Positions 41,453 through 50,693 of a stretch of DNA of 64,000 nt are shown in pieces. The notes beneath the pieces are model-generated. The model was not told the DNA's origin, ran no database searches, and worked only from the letters and a program-made list of their open reading frames with translations. How positions within the stretch are numbered: position 1 is the first letter of the stretch; each line of letters opens with the position of its first letter. Location: NCBI GenBank assembly GCA_012728655.1, contig JAAYEQ010000047.1:1-64000 (forward strand), read 5' to 3'. The position numbers and the translations under genes are program-made. This stretch comes from Syntrophomonadaceae bacterium. Its GTDB lineage: Bacteria; Bacillota; Syntrophomonadia; Syntrophomonadales; DTU052.

Positions 41453-42409
41453 ATGGCAAAGGGAACATGGGTTGTCGTTGACCAGAGGGATGGTAAAATC
41501 CGTAAGGTTACGTTTGAACTGCTAAGTGAAGCTCAGAAATATGGTGATGAGGTAACTGCCGTTGTAATCGGTAAAGGTGTTGAGGGATTGGCTCCGGAAC
41601 TGGGCAAATACGGTGCCGACAAGGTCCTCGTAGCCGATGATGATATTTTTGCCGTTTACAATACCGGAGCTTTTGTAGCTCAGATGGCGGCCATGATTAA
41701 GGAATATGACCCGGCAGTAATACTGTTTGGGCATACCACCATGGGCAGAGATCTGGCGGCCAGACTGGCACAGAAGCTGGGAGTCGGAATGGCTACCGAC
41801 TGCATAGCAGCCGAGATTTCCCCCGGCAAGGGCGTTTTCACCCGGGCTATTTATGCCGGTAAAGCCCTGGCCAAGGTACAAGTGGAAGGAACCCCGATCC
41901 TGGCTACTATCCGCGCCGGGGTTATGGAAGTCGTAGAGAGCAATAAAGCCGGTGAGGTTGTCAAAGCGGCAGTGGCTGCCACCGCCGGCGATGTCTACCA
42001 GAATGTCAAGGAGTTCATCCCCACCATTTCCACGCGGCCTGAGTTGACTGAGGCCGAGGTTGTTGTTTCCGGTGGTCGTGGACTGAAAGGTCCGGAAGGG
42101 GTCAAGGTCATTGAAGAACTGGCTGACCTCCTCGGTGCTGCGATCGGCGCTTCCCGTGCATCTGTAGATTCCGGTTGGCTGGGCCATGAGTATCAGGTAG
42201 GTCAAACCGGAAAAGTTGTTAACCCGAATCTCTATATTGCAGCAGGAATTTCCGGTGCCATTCAGCATTTGGCCGGCATGTCCTCCTCCAAGTATATTGC
42301 TGCCATCAACACTGATCCGGAAGCTCCGATCTTCAGCGTGGCAGACTTTGGGGTAGTTGGAGACCTCTTCAAGGTAATTCCCGTCGTTGTCGCTGAACTG
42401 AAGAAATAG
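41453..42409 (+). CDS. etfA: Electron transfer flavoprotein subunit alpha
   Basis: A 318-residue FAD-binding partner of EtfB. The C-terminal FAD domain holds [66 protein letters not shown] and [23 protein letters not shown], all hallmark blocks. There is no N-terminal ferredoxin domain, as occurs in some bifurcating forms. ATG 41453 follows AAAGGAGGGTAACTG. It lies between etfB and the membrane oxidoreductase, and a 12-bp hairpin after its stop may set relative expression. Confidence 0.96.
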   Translation: MAKGTWVVVDQRDGKIRKVTFELLSEAQKYGDEVTAVVIGKGVEGLAPELGKYGADKVLVADDDIFAVYNTGAFVAQMAAMIKEYDPAVILFGHTTMGRDLAARLAQKLGVGMATDCIAAEISPGKGVFTRAIYAGKALAKVQVEGTPILATIRAGVMEVVESNKAGEVVKAAVAATAGDVYQNVKEFIPTISTRPELTEAEVVVSGGRGLKGPEGVKVIEELADLLGAAIGASRASVDSGWLGHEYQVGQTGKVVNPNLYIAAGISGAIQHLAGMSSSKYIAAINTDPEAPIFSVADFGVVGDLFKVIPVVVAELKK

Positions 42410-42416
42410 TAAAAGC

Positions 42417-42453
42417 AGGGTGTCGGGCTCGCGTCGGCGACGCCCGATGCCCT
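42417..42453 (+). promoter_or_regulatory. Intra-operon hairpin between etfA and the FeS oxidoreductase
   Basis: AGGGTGTCGGGC and GCCCGATGCCCT form 12 bp (two G-U pairs) around a 13-nt loop containing GTCGGCGAC. No T-run follows, so it is more like an mRNA processing or stability element or partial attenuator than a terminator. Confidence 0.5.
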
Positions 42454-42478
42454 ACTTGATTTGAGGAGGAATTGTCTC

Positions 42479-44605
42479 ATGTTATTTGGTTTTATACCAA
42501 TAGACGTATGGTCAGAGCCACCAATGCGGGTAGTAGGAGCAAATATCCCCTACGAATGGTTGATATACCTTATCGCAGTCATTCCTGTTGCCGTACTGCT
42601 GTATGGGCTGTACCAGAAGGTACGGGTCTATATGGCGGCCAACGGTAAAGTGAACAGACTGGATAACATCGGTACCAGAATCTTGTCCTGGTTCACCTAT
42701 ACCTTTGCTCAGGCCAAGGTAATTAAGAATCCGCTCGCGGGGTGGATGCATTTCTTCCTCTTTTGGGGATTCCTTTTGCTGTTTTTGGCAGCCGGTATCG
42801 ACGCCATGCACCACTTCATCAACTGGCCTCATCTTGAAGGTAATTTCTATATCGGCTTTTCCTTCGTTGTAGACACCATCGGTTTTCTGGGGATGGTTGG
42901 ACTAATCGTCCTGGGTATTATCCGCTATGTACAGAAACCGGATCGTCTGAACGATACCAAGAGCAGCGACGGCTGGATACTTCTGGCATTGTTTGCCATC
43001 TTGTTCACCGGGTTCATCATCGAGGGTTTGAGAATAGCCGCTCAGATCAAGATGGCCACGCAGATGGAGCTTATTGCCTATGAAAGGATTGCATCCCCCT
43101 TCGGTTGGCTGTTTGCTCAGATGTTTGTCGGAGCCACTATGGACAGCATTTTGATATGGCATCGGATACTCTGGTGGGTCCATATGGCGCTCGCCTTTGG
43201 GACGGTCGTAGCAATTCCTTTCACCAAATTGTGGCATATTGCCACCAGCATGGCCAACTACTTCCTCCGCGATTTGGGCCCCAAAGGTGCCTACATCAAA
43301 CCAATTGAAAACATTGAAGAAGCCGAAACCTTTGGGGTGGAAAATCTCGAAGATTTTACCTGGAAGGACTTTCTGGACTTTGATGCCTGTATTCGCTGCG
43401 GCCGTTGTCAGGATAACTGTCCGGCATATCTTACCGGTAAACATCTGAATCCCAAGATTACCTTAATTCAGGCCTTGAAGAAGCACATGGATGAGAAGGT
43501 ACCGTACCTCCTGGCTGCGCGCGGTCAAAGTGCAGTCGAGGCGGAAATGGCCATGACCGAAGACGAAGAAGCCAAACCCGTTATGGAACAGAGCCTGCTC
43601 TATGATGTGGTAACTACCGATGTTATCTGGGACTGCACCAACTGCCGCGCATGCATGGAGCACTGCCCGATGTTCATTGAACACATCCCCAAGATAATAG
43701 AGATGCGCCGCAATTTGGTAATGTGGCAGGGAGATATGCCCAGCGAAGCCCAGATGACCTTTACCAACCTGGAGAGGAACTACAACCCATGGGGTGTTGG
43801 TTGGGCAAACCGTGCGGACTGGCTGAATGAACGTGGTGTAGCCGACAAGGTGAAAATTGCTTCCGAAGACAGCGATTTTGATTACCTGTTGTTTGGCGGT
43901 TGTGCCATGGCCTTTGATGACCGCTACAAACGGGTCGGAGAAGCAGTAATCAAGCTGTTTGATCAGGCCGGGATAACCCTGGGTTACCTCGGAACTGAAG
44001 AACAGCACTGCGGTGATACTGCGAGACGCCTGGGGAACGAATACCTGGCGCAAACGTTGATTACCGCCAACATCGAAACCTTTAACAACTATGGGGTCAA
44101 GAAAATTGTCACCACCTGTCCACACTGCTACAATGCACTCAAGAATGAATATCCGCAGTTTGAGGGTGGTCAATTCGAGGTCTATCACTATACGGAGCTT
44201 ATTGCCCAGCTTATTGCCGAGGGCAAGATAAAACCGCAGAAGGCTCTGGGAATCAGACTGACTTATCACGACTCCTGTATGCTGGGTCGTCATAACGACA
44301 TTTACCAGCAACCGCGGGATATCCTGGCAGCTACCGGATCCAACCTGGTAGAGATGGAGCGCAACCGTGATAAAGGATTCTGCTGTGGAGCCGGCGGTGG
44401 CCGCATGTGGCTCGAAGAGCATGCAGCCGAAGGTTACAAGCGCATTAACGACACTCGTACGGAACAGGCCCTGGCCACCAATCCCGAGTGCATAATAACC
44501 AACTGCCCATTCTGCCTGACCATGCTGGATGACGGGGTCAAGGGTGTCGAAGCACCGGTTAAGGTTTTGGATATTGCTGAATTGCTGGCCCAGTCTATGA
44601 ATTAA
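42479..44605 (+). CDS. Membrane-bound EtfAB:menaquinone FeS oxidoreductase (NarI-like plus HdrD-like)
   Basis: A 708-residue protein. The first 270 residues hold about six membrane helices of a NarI-type cytochrome b (GWMHFFLFWGFLLLF, HRILWWVHMALAFG; several His could bind heme). Then come two [4Fe-4S] motifs, CIRCGRCQDNCP and CTNCRACMEHCP, and two CCG domains with CGDTARRLGNEYL, TTCPHCYNAL, HDSCMLGRHND, GFCCGAGGGRMW and NCPFCLTML, as in heterodisulfide reductase D. The homologue beside etfBA in Syntrophomonas is the proposed EtfAB:quinone oxidoreductase (EMO) that reduces menaquinone by energy-driven reverse transfer. ATG 42479 follows GAGGAGGAATTGTCTC. The track TTG start is inside the ribosome site. 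Confidence 0.92.
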   Translation: MLFGFIPIDVWSEPPMRVVGANIPYEWLIYLIAVIPVAVLLYGLYQKVRVYMAANGKVNRLDNIGTRILSWFTYTFAQAKVIKNPLAGWMHFFLFWGFLLLFLAAGIDAMHHFINWPHLEGNFYIGFSFVVDTIGFLGMVGLIVLGIIRYVQKPDRLNDTKSSDGWILLALFAILFTGFIIEGLRIAAQIKMATQMELIAYERIASPFGWLFAQMFVGATMDSILIWHRILWWVHMALAFGTVVAIPFTKLWHIATSMANYFLRDLGPKGAYIKPIENIEEAETFGVENLEDFTWKDFLDFDACIRCGRCQDNCPAYLTGKHLNPKITLIQALKKHMDEKVPYLLAARGQSAVEAEMAMTEDEEAKPVMEQSLLYDVVTTDVIWDCTNCRACMEHCPMFIEHIPKIIEMRRNLVMWQGDMPSEAQMTFTNLERNYNPWGVGWANRADWLNERGVADKVKIASEDSDFDYLLFGGCAMAFDDRYKRVGEAVIKLFDQAGITLGYLGTEEQHCGDTARRLGNEYLAQTLITANIETFNNYGVKKIVTTCPHCYNALKNEYPQFEGGQFEVYHYTELIAQLIAEGKIKPQKALGIRLTYHDSCMLGRHNDIYQQPRDILAATGSNLVEMERNRDKGFCCGAGGGRMWLEEHAAEGYKRINDTRTEQALATNPECIITNCPFCLTMLDDGVKGVEAPVKVLDIAELLAQSMN

Positions 44606-44622
44606 CGCAGGTGTGGAAGTGA

Positions 44623-44658
44623 GCAACAGGGACTGCCGACGGTCCCTGTTGCCTATTT
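44623..44658 (+). terminator. Terminator after the FeS oxidoreductase
   Basis: A perfect 11-bp stem GCAACAGGGAC / GTCCCTGTTGC with an 8-nt loop, followed by CTATTTT, 18 bp after the stop codon. Confidence 0.65.
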
Positions 44659-44785
44659 TGAGACCAGAGGTGACTTATTAGAGGCATACCAAATTAAACA
44701 ATCCAGGCAAAAACGCGCTTATCGGGGTATTATGCGAAGCAATATATGGACCTGCCTGGCTATTAACAAGCGAGGGGGATGGGCG

Positions 44786-45931
44786 ATGGATTTTCGTTTG
44801 ACGGAAGAACAGGAAATGTTTCGCAAAGTGGTCCGTGACTTCGCAGAGAAAGAGGTAGCCCCCAGCGCAGCCGAACGGGATGAAGAAGAACGGTTTGACA
44901 TGGATATCTTTTTCAAGATGGGAGAGCTGGGCCTCTGCGGCATTCCCTGGGAAGAAGAGTACGGTGGAGCAGGATCGGATTTTGTCAGCTATGTCATAGC
45001 GGTTGAAGAATTGTCACGGGTATGCGCCTCGACCGGGGTGACCCTGTCTGCACACATTTCACTATGCTCCTGGCCGATTTGGAAATTCGGCACCGAGGAA
45101 CAGAAGCGGAAGTACCTGATTCCCCTGGCTGAAGGAACCAAACTGGGAGCATTTGCGATTACCGAGCCCTCAGCCGGCAGTGACGCCGGCGGTACCAGAA
45201 CTACAGCCGTTCTGGACGGTGATCACTACGTACTCAATGGGACCAAGGTATTTATAACCAATGCCTACTATGCAGACATTTATGTCGTCATTGCCCGTAC
45301 CGGGCCTAAGGAATTGAAACACCGCGGCATCAGCGCCTTCATTGTGGAAAAAGGCACTCCTGGTTTCAGTTTTGGCAAGAAAGAGAAAAAACTCGGGATT
45401 CGGTCGTCGGCAACGTACGAACTGATATTTGAGGATTGCCGCATTCCCAAAGAGAACCTGCTGGGCCAGGAAGGCGAAGGATTCAAGATCGGAATGATGA
45501 TCCTGGATGGGGGACGAAACGGTATAGCGGCTCAGGCAGTGGGAATTGCTCAGGGGGCCTTCGATTTTGCACTCCAGTATGCCAAGCAACGGGTTCAATT
45601 CGGACGGCCCATTGCCGAGCAGCAGGCCATTCGCTTTAAATTGGCCGATATGGCTACCCGGATTGAAGCTGCTCGTCTGTTAACCTATCAGGCAGCCTGG
45701 TTGGAGTCGGCCCAGCTTCCTTACGGAAAGGCAAGCGCCATGGCCAAGCTGTACGCCGGTGATACGGCTATGTATGTTACTACCGAAGCCGTGCAGATCC
45801 TGGGCGGTTACGGCTACAGCCGCGAGTATCCGGTGGAACGCATGATGAGAGACGCCAAGATAACGCAGATATACGAAGGAACCAACGAGATCCAGCGGGT
45901 TGTGATTTCCAACATGCTGCTTAAGGATTAG
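44786..45931 (+). CDS. Short-chain acyl-CoA dehydrogenase (butyryl-CoA dehydrogenase type)
   Basis: A 381-residue FAD enzyme that oxidises acyl-CoA to enoyl-Co[23 protein letters not shown] (FAD/substrate site), [38 protein letters not shown] and [23 protein letters not shown] are hallmark blocks. The catalytic Glu is in [13 protein letters not shown] near the C-terminus. ATG 44786 follows GAGGGGGATGGGCG; the longer track start gives a non-conserved extension. It lies between the EtfAB/FeS oxidoreductase unit and thiolase, so butyryl-CoA or a similar short acyl-CoA is the likely substrate, with EtfAB as acceptor. Confidence 0.95.
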   Translation: MDFRLTEEQEMFRKVVRDFAEKEVAPSAAERDEEERFDMDIFFKMGELGLCGIPWEEEYGGAGSDFVSYVIAVEELSRVCASTGVTLSAHISLCSWPIWKFGTEEQKRKYLIPLAEGTKLGAFAITEPSAGSDAGGTRTTAVLDGDHYVLNGTKVFITNAYYADIYVVIARTGPKELKHRGISAFIVEKGTPGFSFGKKEKKLGIRSSATYELIFEDCRIPKENLLGQEGEGFKIGMMILDGGRNGIAAQAVGIAQGAFDFALQYAKQRVQFGRPIAEQQAIRFKLADMATRIEAARLLTYQAAWLESAQLPYGKASAMAKLYAGDTAMYVTTEAVQILGGYGYSREYPVERMMRDAKITQIYEGTNEIQRVVISNMLLKD

Positions 45932-45980
45932 CCACAGAACTAAACATGAGCCTATTAGATTTACAGGAGAGGTGAATGTT

Positions 45981-47159
45981 TTGAACAAAGCGGTAATTGT
46001 TAGCGCCTGCCGGACACCGATTGGAAGTTTCGGCGGAGCCCTTAAGGATGTGTCCGCCCGGGAAATGGGGGCTCTGGTCATTGCCGAGGCCATTAAGCGG
46101 GCCGGTATTAAACCGGAGATGGTAGACGAGGTAATCTTCGGTTGTGTACTGCAGGGTGGTTTGGGACAGAATATTTCGCGCCAGTGCGCATTGGACGCCG
46201 GTATTCCGGTAGAAGTACCCACCTTTACCGTGAACAAGGTTTGCGGTTCGGGGTTGAAGACAGTTGAGTTGGCCGCCCAGGCTATAAGAGCGGGAGACGC
46301 CGATATTATCGTAGCCGGCGGAACCGAGAGCATGTCCGGGGCCCTGTTTGCCATCGACAAAGCGCGCTGGGGATATCGCATGGGCGAGGGCACGGTTATA
46401 GATTTGATGATAAAAGACGGTCTCTGGGATGCCTTTAACAACTGCCATATGGGAATTACGGCCGAGAACGTAAACGAGCAGTGGGGCAACACCCGTGAAG
46501 AACAGGACGAACTGGCACTTCGCAGCCAGCAGCGGGCCGCGGCCGCGATAAGAGAAGGGCGGTTCAAGGATGAAATCGTTCCCGTGGTCGTTAAAACCAA
46601 AAAAGGCGAAACCGTTTTTGACACCGATGAGTTTGTCCGGCCGGATACCACTATGGAAGGTTTGGCCAAGCTCAAAGGGGCCTTTAAGAAAGACGGCAGC
46701 GTAACCGCCGGCAATGCCTCCGGGATCAACGACGGGGCGGCCGCGGTGGTGGTAATGTCCGAGAAGAAAGCGGCCGAACTGGGAATCAAGCCGATGGCGA
46801 CTATTGTGAGTTACGCCTCGGCCGGGGTTGATCCCAAGATCATGGGCATAGGACCGTGGCCGGCAACGCTCAAGGCTCTGGAGAAAGCAGGTCTGTCCCT
46901 GGACGATATAGACCTGATCGAGGCCAACGAGGCCTTTGCCGCTCAGTCGGTTGCGGTCGCCAAAGAACTCAAGTGGGACATCAACAAGGTTAATGTCAAC
47001 GGAGGTGCGATCGCGCTGGGGCATCCCATTGGAGCATCGGGAACCAGGATTCTTGTGACCCTGCTTTACGAGATGCAGAGACGGGATGCCAAAAAAGGGC
47101 TGGCTACCCTTTGTATCGGCGGCGGAATGGGAACCGCACTTATCGTAGAAAGGGCATAA
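45981..47159 (+). CDS. Acetyl-CoA C-acetyltransferase (thiolase)
   Basis: A protein of about 392 residues that cleaves acetoacetyl-CoA to two acetyl-CoA (or the reverse). [18 protein letters not shown] carries the nucleophilic Cys, and [17 protein letters not shown] and [15 protein letters not shown] the His and second Cys. [13 protein letters not shown] is the N-terminus. TTG 45981, after GGAGAGGTGAATGTT, is preferred; GTG 45972 is the track start. It follows the acyl-CoA dehydrogenase by 49 bp and ends in a strong terminator. Crotonase and hydroxybutyryl-CoA dehydrogenase are not in this window. Confidence 0.95.
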   Translation: MNKAVIVSACRTPIGSFGGALKDVSAREMGALVIAEAIKRAGIKPEMVDEVIFGCVLQGGLGQNISRQCALDAGIPVEVPTFTVNKVCGSGLKTVELAAQAIRAGDADIIVAGGTESMSGALFAIDKARWGYRMGEGTVIDLMIKDGLWDAFNNCHMGITAENVNEQWGNTREEQDELALRSQQRAAAAIREGRFKDEIVPVVVKTKKGETVFDTDEFVRPDTTMEGLAKLKGAFKKDGSVTAGNASGINDGAAAVVVMSEKKAAELGIKPMATIVSYASAGVDPKIMGIGPWPATLKALEKAGLSLDDIDLIEANEAFAAQSVAVAKELKWDINKVNVNGGAIALGHPIGASGTRILVTLLYEMQRRDAKKGLATLCIGGGMGTALIVERA

Positions 47160-47178
47160 TAATAAGGTTTATAATACC

Positions 47179-47210
47179 AAAAGGGTCCTTTGGACAAGGA
47201 CCCTTTTTTT
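47179..47210 (+). terminator. Terminator of the acyl-CoA dehydrogenase/thiolase unit
   Basis: AAAAGGGTCC / GGACCC followed by TTTTTTT, with loop TTTGGACAA, 20 bp after the thiolase stop. Confidence 0.93.
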
Positions 47211-47360
47211 GATGACTGCCGGTAGAGCATGGTTTATACTTTATGCAAGAGTCTGATCCTGAACGATTTTTTGCAACGGGAATCGAGGCTGGGGTACAAT
47301 AACCCCATGGAATGGTACGCACCACCGCAGTATTTTACGTGACAGCACAAGGAGGCAAGC

Positions 47361-47855
47361 ATGGAGAAAGTTGCAGTATATCCTGGCAGTTTTGATCCTG
47401 TTACCAACGGACATTTGGATGTGCTGGAGAGAGCCTGCAGAATCTTCGATCGGGTCATTGTGGCGGTAGTACACAATGTTTACAAGAACCCTCTCTTTTC
47501 CACCGAGGAGAGGGTCGAGATGCTGCGGGAAGTAACCAAACACCTGCCCAATCTGGAAGTGGATTCCTTTACCGGCCTTTTGGTAAACTACGTACGCAAA
47601 CGGCAGGCCCATGCCATTGTCAGGGGTCTGCGGACGGTATCGGATTTTGAATATGAACTGCAGTTGGCCATGACCAACAGCCATTTATACCCGGAAGTTG
47701 ATACCATCTTTATCGCCTGCAACAGCAAGTACTACTTTGTGAGTTCCACCGGCGTTAAAGAAGCCGCCCTGTTAGGCGGCTCCGTTTGTGGCCTTGTTCC
47801 TCCATATGTGGAGCAAAAGCTGCAGGAAAAACTGCGCGAATTGAAAAAAGGTTAG
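47361..47855 (+). CDS. coaD: Phosphopantetheine adenylyltransferase
   Basis: A 164-residue enzyme of coenzyme A synthesis. AVYPGSFDPVTNGHLDVLERA contains the TxGH nucleotidyl-transfer motif, and VRGLRTVSDFEYELQLAMTN and YYFVSSTGVKEAALLGG are further blocks. ATG 47361 follows CACAAGGAGGCAAGC. In Bacillus and many Clostridia coaD directly follows rsmD; here rsmD lies 8 kb away, so the neighbourhood has been rearranged. It is convergent with the 3D-domain protein gene. Confidence 0.96.
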   Translation: MEKVAVYPGSFDPVTNGHLDVLERACRIFDRVIVAVVHNVYKNPLFSTEERVEMLREVTKHLPNLEVDSFTGLLVNYVRKRQAHAIVRGLRTVSDFEYELQLAMTNSHLYPEVDTIFIACNSKYYFVSSTGVKEAALLGGSVCGLVPPYVEQKLQEKLRELKKG

Positions 47856-47870
47856 ATTATTTACCTGTGA

Positions 47871-48773
47871 TTATGGGAGAACATACACCTTGACATTCTG
47901 GATCCCAAACTTGAGGGCCGATTGGTGGTCCGAGAAACAGAGGTCAATACGATTGCCCTTTATCGCGCCACCGGTATCGGCGGCAATGGCTTCGCCATAC
48001 CCTTCAATGTAAAGCCGGGTTCCCAGGGGAATAACATTGGGGTCCACCGCAACAATGCCGTGGCCGAGAGGGAGTCCGATATATGACGGCTTACCCCCGT
48101 AAGGATAGTTGCACTGGTTACAGGGACAATACGCGGTGGCGACCATGGTCATGACCTTGGTGTACCGCGGTACGGAACTGCCACGGGAAGGTGTTTCCGG
48201 CTTGGCGGACGCTGTGGGTATGGGTTTGCTCAGAGCCTCCCAGGTCTGGGGACCCGCGATGCCATCGACTTTAATACCGCAGGCCTGCTGGAGAGCAATA
48301 ACTGCGGCCTTGGTTCGGGGGCCGAAAATGCCGTCAACCGGACCGCAATTGAATCCCGCGGCTTTGAGCTTCTTCTGGAGTTCGGCGACCTCATCGCCCC
48401 GGCAGCCCTGGTACAGGGTTGGCGGAGACGACTTTGCCAGGAGGCCGGCGATTGCATTCCTGGTCTGGGGGCCAACTATGCCGTCGACCGCAATACCACA
48501 GGATTTCTGCAGTGCAAGTACGGCGGCATGAGTTTTAGGTCCGAAGATTCCATCAATATTACCACAATTAAAATTAAGGGAATTGAGCTGCGATTGCAGT
48601 GCGGAAACATCATCACCCCGGCAGCCCCAGTACAGGTTGCGCGGTTCGGAGGCGGCCTGAACACCAATGCCGATGGCCAGAACCAATACCACAGCTACAA
48701 TGATTTCCAGGATCCTGCGAATCGGTTTGGATAACAGAAATCCCAACTCCTTTCTTGCTTGTGATAAGGCCAC
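47871..48773 (-). CDS. Exported 3D-domain protein with two peptidoglycan-binding repeats
   Basis: A protein of about 300 residues. A membrane segment (IIVAVVLVLAIGIGVQA) serves as signal peptide or anchor. Two PG_binding_1 repeats follow, starting at YWGCRGDDVSALQSQLNSL and YQGCRGDEVAELQKKLKAA, with a short Ser/Pro linker. The C-terminal 3D domain, with catalytic Asp residues in AADTGGAIKGNRIDLCF, is of the MltA/YabE type and probably cleaves glycan. AAAGGAG lies inside the track ORF, 9 nt before a CTG at 48737, so the true start may be there rather than GTG 48773. Such proteins act in spore germination or wall turnover. Confidence 0.82.
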   Translation of the reverse strand: MALSQARKELGFLLSKPIRRILEIIVAVVLVLAIGIGVQAASEPRNLYWGCRGDDVSALQSQLNSLNFNCGNIDGIFGPKTHAAVLALQKSCGIAVDGIVGPQTRNAIAGLLAKSSPPTLYQGCRGDEVAELQKKLKAAGFNCGPVDGIFGPRTKAAVIALQQACGIKVDGIAGPQTWEALSKPIPTASAKPETPSRGSSVPRYTKVMTMVATAYCPCNQCNYPYGGKPSYIGLPLGHGIVAVDPNVIPLGTRLYIEGYGEAIAADTGGAIKGNRIDLCFSDHQSALKFGIQNVKVYVLP

Positions 48774-49117
48774 ACTGGTCGGCGGCGATGTCAGCTGCCA
48801 ACCATTTTAATTGTATTAATGAAAGGCGATAGGCTACAAATCTGGAATAAGGTTACATATGGGGAACACCAAAGGACCTGTCCCCTCAGAAGCGATCCCG
48901 AAGAATATGGACAAAAGTCCTATATAATGGTGCAGATTATTGGTAAATGGGATATTGAGGCATTGGGGGCGGACCTTGCCATCGGAGCGGTTGTAACCGG
49001 GAAATTAGCCGCTTATAATACAAAAGTAAACCCGTATGCAGCCTGAAAGTATGTCAATGTGGATGAATGGCGATAATTCGCTCAGGGGTGGCTGAACGGC
49101 CGGAAAGGTGGAATGAG
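48774..49117. other. Intergenic region between the divergent 3D-protein gene and hslO
   Basis: It contains the hslO promoter (listed separately) and a short imperfect inverted repeat near 48860-48888 (GGGGAACA...TGTCCCC). The ORF in the track at 48819-49046 has no ribosome site or recognisable domain. No other gene was seen. Confidence 0.4.
48991..49019 (+). promoter_or_regulatory. Promoter of hslO
   Basis: TTGTAA and a perfect TATAAT are separated by exactly 17 nt, about 100 nt upstream of the hslO start. Confidence 0.65.
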
Positions 49118-49999
49118 ATGGATTCAGGAGATATCATGCTGAGGGTTATGGACCGGGACCGGACGGTAAGGATCTCCGTCGCCAGGACCACGGCCCTGGT
49201 TGAGGAGGCTCGTGCACGTCAGGGTACCTCTCCCACTGCGACCGCAGCCCTGGGACGGGCATTAACTGCGGCGGTTATGATGGGCCTGGATTTGAAAGAC
49301 GATGAATCGATAACCTTGCGCATTAACGGCGGGGGCCCTCTGGGAACCATACTGGCGATCGCGGAGAGCGACGGTACGGTTAGAGGATATGTCGGCAATC
49401 CCGAGGCAGATCTTCCGGAAAAATATCGAGGGAAGCTGGATGTCGGCGGCGCGGTAGGAACCGACGGGTTTCTCGAGGTTATAAGGGATATGAGGCTCAG
49501 GAATCCGTTTGTGGGACGGGTTCCGCTGCAATCGGGAGAGATTGCGGAGGATCTGGCCTATTACTTTACCCTTTCCGAGCAGATCCCCTCTCTGGTTTCT
49601 CTGGGGGTTGTAATCGAGCCCGAAGGTAAGGTGGGCGGAGCCGGCGGCCTCTTTGTACAGGCCCTGCCCGGTGCCGATGATGAACTGCTGAGAGTTTTGG
49701 AAGAGCGGGTGCTGGAATTGGGACCCATCAGCCACCTGATGCAGGAAGAGGAGCCGGTTAAACTGGTGGAGAGAATTATGGGTGATATCCCCTTCGATAT
49801 CCTGGACAAGAGAGAGGTATATTTCCGCTGCCGCTGCAGCCTGGACAAGGTAGCATCGATCGTAACCGCTCTCAGCGAGGAAGACATTCAAACAGCCCTG
49901 GCTGCCCAGGGCTGTCTTGAAATCTACTGTAATTTCTGTGGTGAAGTATATGTGTTTGACCAGGATGAAACCCGGCGACTGCGGGAAGGGGCCGGTTAA
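49118..49999 (+). CDS. hslO: Hsp33 redox-regulated chaperonin
   Basis: A 293-residue cytosolic holdase activated by oxidation. The C-terminal zinc site is present as CRC (near residue 248) and CNFC about 30 residues on. N-terminal ARTTALVEEARARQGTSPTATAALGRALTAAVMMG and LRINGGGPLGTILAIAESDG are typical. ATG 49118 follows AAAGGTGGAATGAG; the track start 17 codons earlier has no ribosome site. Expected to protect proteins during oxidative stress, relevant for an anaerobe. Confidence 0.94.
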   Translation: MDSGDIMLRVMDRDRTVRISVARTTALVEEARARQGTSPTATAALGRALTAAVMMGLDLKDDESITLRINGGGPLGTILAIAESDGTVRGYVGNPEADLPEKYRGKLDVGGAVGTDGFLEVIRDMRLRNPFVGRVPLQSGEIAEDLAYYFTLSEQIPSLVSLGVVIEPEGKVGGAGGLFVQALPGADDELLRVLEERVLELGPISHLMQEEEPVKLVERIMGDIPFDILDKREVYFRCRCSLDKVASIVTALSEEDIQTALAAQGCLEIYCNFCGEVYVFDQDETRRLREGAG

Positions 50000-50009
50000 C
50001 GGCCACGCC

Positions 50010-50198
50010 TTAAAGTGCTCTTTGCACCGTGTTGGAGCGCAAACACCGCGTGCAGACGTTTATTCTTTTCGGCGTGCCGTTGATTACCACCTTAACGCGC
50101 TGGGTGTTCGGCTTCCACTGGCGATTGGTTCTTATATGCGAATGGCTGTACTTCTTGCCGAAGGTAATGCCTTTTCCGCAAACATCGCATTTGGCCAT
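50010..50198 (-). CDS. rpmB: 50S ribosomal protein L28
   Basis: A 62-residue ribosomal protein. MAKCDVCGKGITFGKKYSHSH and the later VCTRCLRS give a zinc-type L28 with two CxxC pairs. ATG 50198 follows AAAGGGGGATAAAC; the track start nine codons upstream is not real. It is divergent from the Asp23-family gene, the same arrangement as rpmB/yloU in Bacillus. Confidence 0.96.
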   Translation of the reverse strand: MAKCDVCGKGITFGKKYSHSHIRTNRQWKPNTQRVKVVINGTPKRINVCTRCLRSNTVQRAL

Positions 50199-50316
50199 GT
50201 TTATCCCCCTTTCATTACCACGCATACCATTCTACCAAAACCGGCAGGGATCAGCAACAAGCAGGAATAAAAAAATTGAGCGTTGAACTATACTGATGCA
50301 GACAGGAGGGGATAAG

Positions 50317-50676
50317 GTGTTTGTCCTTGAATCCAATGAATTGGGGAAGATAACCATATCAAAAGAAGCGGTACAGACCGTTGTCGGTATGGCAACTGTC
50401 GAGTGCTATGGACTGGTGGGCATGATACCGCGGAAGGTATCCAACGGCCTGACCAGTATTCTCGGTTTGGAGTCAATCCGCAAGGGGGTTGAGGTCAACG
50501 AGACCCCCGAAGGCGTTGAGGTCGATGTTTATGTGGTGGTGAGTTACGGCACCAAGATCTCAGAGGTCGGTTATAACGTTATGCAAAAGATAAAATACGT
50601 AATGGAAAAGATAACGGGAATACCGGTAACCCGCGTTAATGTTAACGTCCAAGGGGTTAAGGTTGCCAAAGAATAG
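50317..50676 (+). CDS. Asp23/Gls24 family envelope stress protein (YloU-like)
   Basis: A 119-residue protein. ISKEAVQTVVGMATVECYGLVGM and VDVYVVVSYGTKISEVGYNVMQKIKYVME are characteristic of Asp23. GTG 50317, after GGAGGGGATAAG, is preferred to the track ATG (50296), which overlaps the ribosome site. It precedes the YloV/FakA-like gene by 17 bp, as in Bacillus and Staphylococcus, where the pair is linked to fatty-acid or envelope metabolism. Exact role unknown. Confidence 0.9.
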   Translation: MFVLESNELGKITISKEAVQTVVGMATVECYGLVGMIPRKVSNGLTSILGLESIRKGVEVNETPEGVEVDVYVVVSYGTKISEVGYNVMQKIKYVMEKITGIPVTRVNVNVQGVKVAKE

Positions 50677-50693
50677 CCAGAGGAGGACTATGG

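Noticed and set aside
43463-44626. 387-codon minus-strand ORF
   Set aside because: Antisense to the membrane FeS oxidoreductase, whose Cys motifs are intact; the minus frame has no ribosome site or domain.
45680-47024. Two long minus-strand ORFs (369 and 367 codons)
   Set aside because: They are shadows of the acyl-CoA dehydrogenase and thiolase genes; low-complexity Ser/Ala- or Gly/His-rich translations.
48819-49046. 75-codon plus ORF
   Set aside because: Spans the hslO promoter, no ribosome site and no recognisable domain.
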